Source of the DNA: Cliona cf. orientalis
Lineage: Eukaryota > Porifera > Demospongiae > Clionaida > Clionaidae
Assembly (NCBI GenBank): GCA_963930775.1
Contig: OZ005700.1
Coordinates: 620,001-684,000 of the forward strand
Direction of reading: 5' to 3'
DNA length: 64,000 nt
Position numbers and translations under genes: made by a program
Shown here: positions 62,797 through 64,000 of the stretch, in pieces
Position numbering within the stretch: position 1 is the first letter of the stretch
Layout of the letters: every line of letters starts with the position of its first letter
The notes under the pieces: generated by a model
Told to the model about the DNA's origin: nothing
Databases searched by the model: none
The model's input: only the letters and a program-made list of their open reading frames with translations

Positions 62797-63603
62797 ATGA
62801 CATCAAGTAGCGAGGACAGCGACGGAGAGCAGATGAGGCTACAGGAAGCCGTAGCTGGAATACCTGTGAAGTCTAGGCAAGGGCCGTCCAAGAAAAAACG
62901 GTAGAGGTACTTCTAAAATGCCAAGCTGAAATAATTTTACGTAACTTGGCAAAATTGTCTGCAGCCCTTCGAAACGCGCAACAATCATAGCGGACGATGA
63001 TGGATATTCCAAGTTGGTGTCCACCGATACTCAGACGTTCTTGGCAAAGAAACTTTCGGAACACTTGGACAGGTCTGCGATGTAACTTTGAGTGGTACAT
63101 GGTCGTCGACGCACTGTTTGCGCATGCGTAAAAATTTAATGATGTAATTTCCCAAAAAACTTTTTAATTTCACAGCGTGTATCAGCTGGTCTCTCCTTCC
63201 CACGGTACACAGGAGATGTCGAAGGTTGATTCTGAGGCCACTTCATCAGATTCTATAAAAATAGGCACATCTGTCGTAAAGTTATTACGTGATTCTTTGG
63301 AGCCAATTAGGCTTCATGCACACCGTACCAACACGCTGGGGAGGAACTTAAAGGAGGAAAATGCAAGTAAACAATGTCAATTTAGCGTCAAAAGAAAGAG
63401 GAAAAAGCCCCCTAGGTGAGCACAAAAACAAAACAATAAAATTTATATTATGTATAGTTACTCGTTTTGGTCATAATCCAGCAATCACTTCCACTATTGT
63501 TGTTGGTTCATGCAGTGATTCGGAGAGTAGTGACTCTGAAAGTGAAGTTGCCCGACTGAGGGAAGCAGCTGTTGACACATCCACTCTACTCCAGCAAAGA
63601 TAG
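62797..63603 (+). CDS. CUSTOS: CUSTOS homologue (C12orf43 family)
   Basis: Exons 62797-62900, 62965-63072, 63176-63415 and 63516-63603 give 179 aa. It starts with an acidic Ser-rich stretch (MTSSSEDSDGEQMRLQEAV). A conserved middle block (STDTQTFLAKKLSEHLD) follows, then a nuclear-localisation-like KRKRKKPPR. The C-terminus reads SDSESSDSESEVARLREAAV followed by DTSTLLQQ, which closely parallels the SxxEDSDEE..RCREAAV..S.ILQ block of vertebrate CUSTOS. In vertebrates CUSTOS acts in the nucleus and modulates Wnt signalling; its role here is unknown. It is head to head with SMAP with 267 bp between start codons. Confidence 0.85.
63119..63130 (+). promoter_or_regulatory. NRF-1-like site in CUSTOS intron 2
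   Basis: TGCGCATGCGTA matches 11 of 12 positions of YGCGCAYGCGCR. It is intronic, so it may be chance or an intronic enhancer. Confidence 0.3.
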
Positions 63604-64000
63604 CCGAAAAGTTTATGCTTCATGCTCCCACGTCCATAGATAAATTTTTAATAGTAAATTCACACTGAATCTTGTTACTACCAGTTTAATACCTTAATAC
63701 ATCAATCTCATGCCATGTTACTACTACAGAATCTTCTCGCTATCTCCAACACCTACTATTATCAATACTTAAAATGGAAATTTTGAGAGATGCTATAATA
63801 TTATATGGGTTGAGGAGTATGTATGTAGGAAGAGACCCAGGATATTGTGGGAACATTAAAGGCTTTTGGTACATTCTGGGCAGCTATAGCTTCACACGTA
63901 TGCAAGTGTGACTTTTGTCTAGTGTACACGGTACTTTTTTTAGCCCACACACATGCATACATGTACACCCAAGCATGCCAAGCTTGGCCACCAGCTGCAG
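63604..64000. other. Intergenic region at the window end
   Basis: AT-rich sequence after CUSTOS with no supported exon. The window ends before any next gene is visible. Confidence 0.55.

Overview
The window looks like compact, AT-rich, intron-dense nuclear DNA from an early-branching animal, most consistent with a sponge. Introns are GT-AG and often 50-100 bp. The genes are clearly metazoan: peroxidasin, PPP1R42, TMEM129, SMAP-type ArfGAP, CUSTOS, DNA2 and a multi-Tudor protein. Other genes belong to families without close vertebrate counterparts. The species call is an inference; no search was run.

Region 1 (1-22 kb, all genes on +): the 3' part of an unrecognised gene with a possible death-fold segment and a long disordered His/Pro/Ser-rich tail (1-3300). 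Three tandem type I membrane receptors follow (5191-11254, 12602-15087, 16830-19850). All share one layout: signal peptide, three Ig-like domains, a FnIII-like membrane-proximal domain, one TM helix and a short non-kinase tail, on phase-1 exons. Between them are a MITE-like element, a 95-bp direct repeat, microsatellites and a frame-broken gene remnant (20.7-21.3 kb).

Region 2 (22-36 kb, minus strand): one giant Tudor gene of 4,272 codons. Sixteen extended Tudor domains lie on a single 12.2-kb exon and a seventeenth on a short last exon. By family knowledge such proteins scaffold germline or stem-cell granules by binding methylated arginine on Piwi-type partners.

Region 3 (36-64 kb): compact housekeeping-type genes. 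From the Tudor gene onward ten genes alternate strictly -,+,-,+: Tudor, nucleotidyltransferase-like, PPP1R42, TMEM129, an unrecognised Lys/Ser-rich protein, DNA2, peroxidasin, a DsbA-like secreted protein, SMAP-type ArfGAP, CUSTOS. They form five head-to-head pairs, four of them with start codons about 160-285 bp apart. Two of these promoters carry X-box (RFX) type palindromes, and NRF-1-like sites recur in the window.

Multi-exon models were built by hand from splice consensus, phase continuity and family similarity. Every complete model sums to a multiple of three; the exceptions are the 5' end of the first gene (outside the window) and the start of the DsbA-like gene (not found). No tRNA, rRNA, CRISPR array or intact transposon was recognised.
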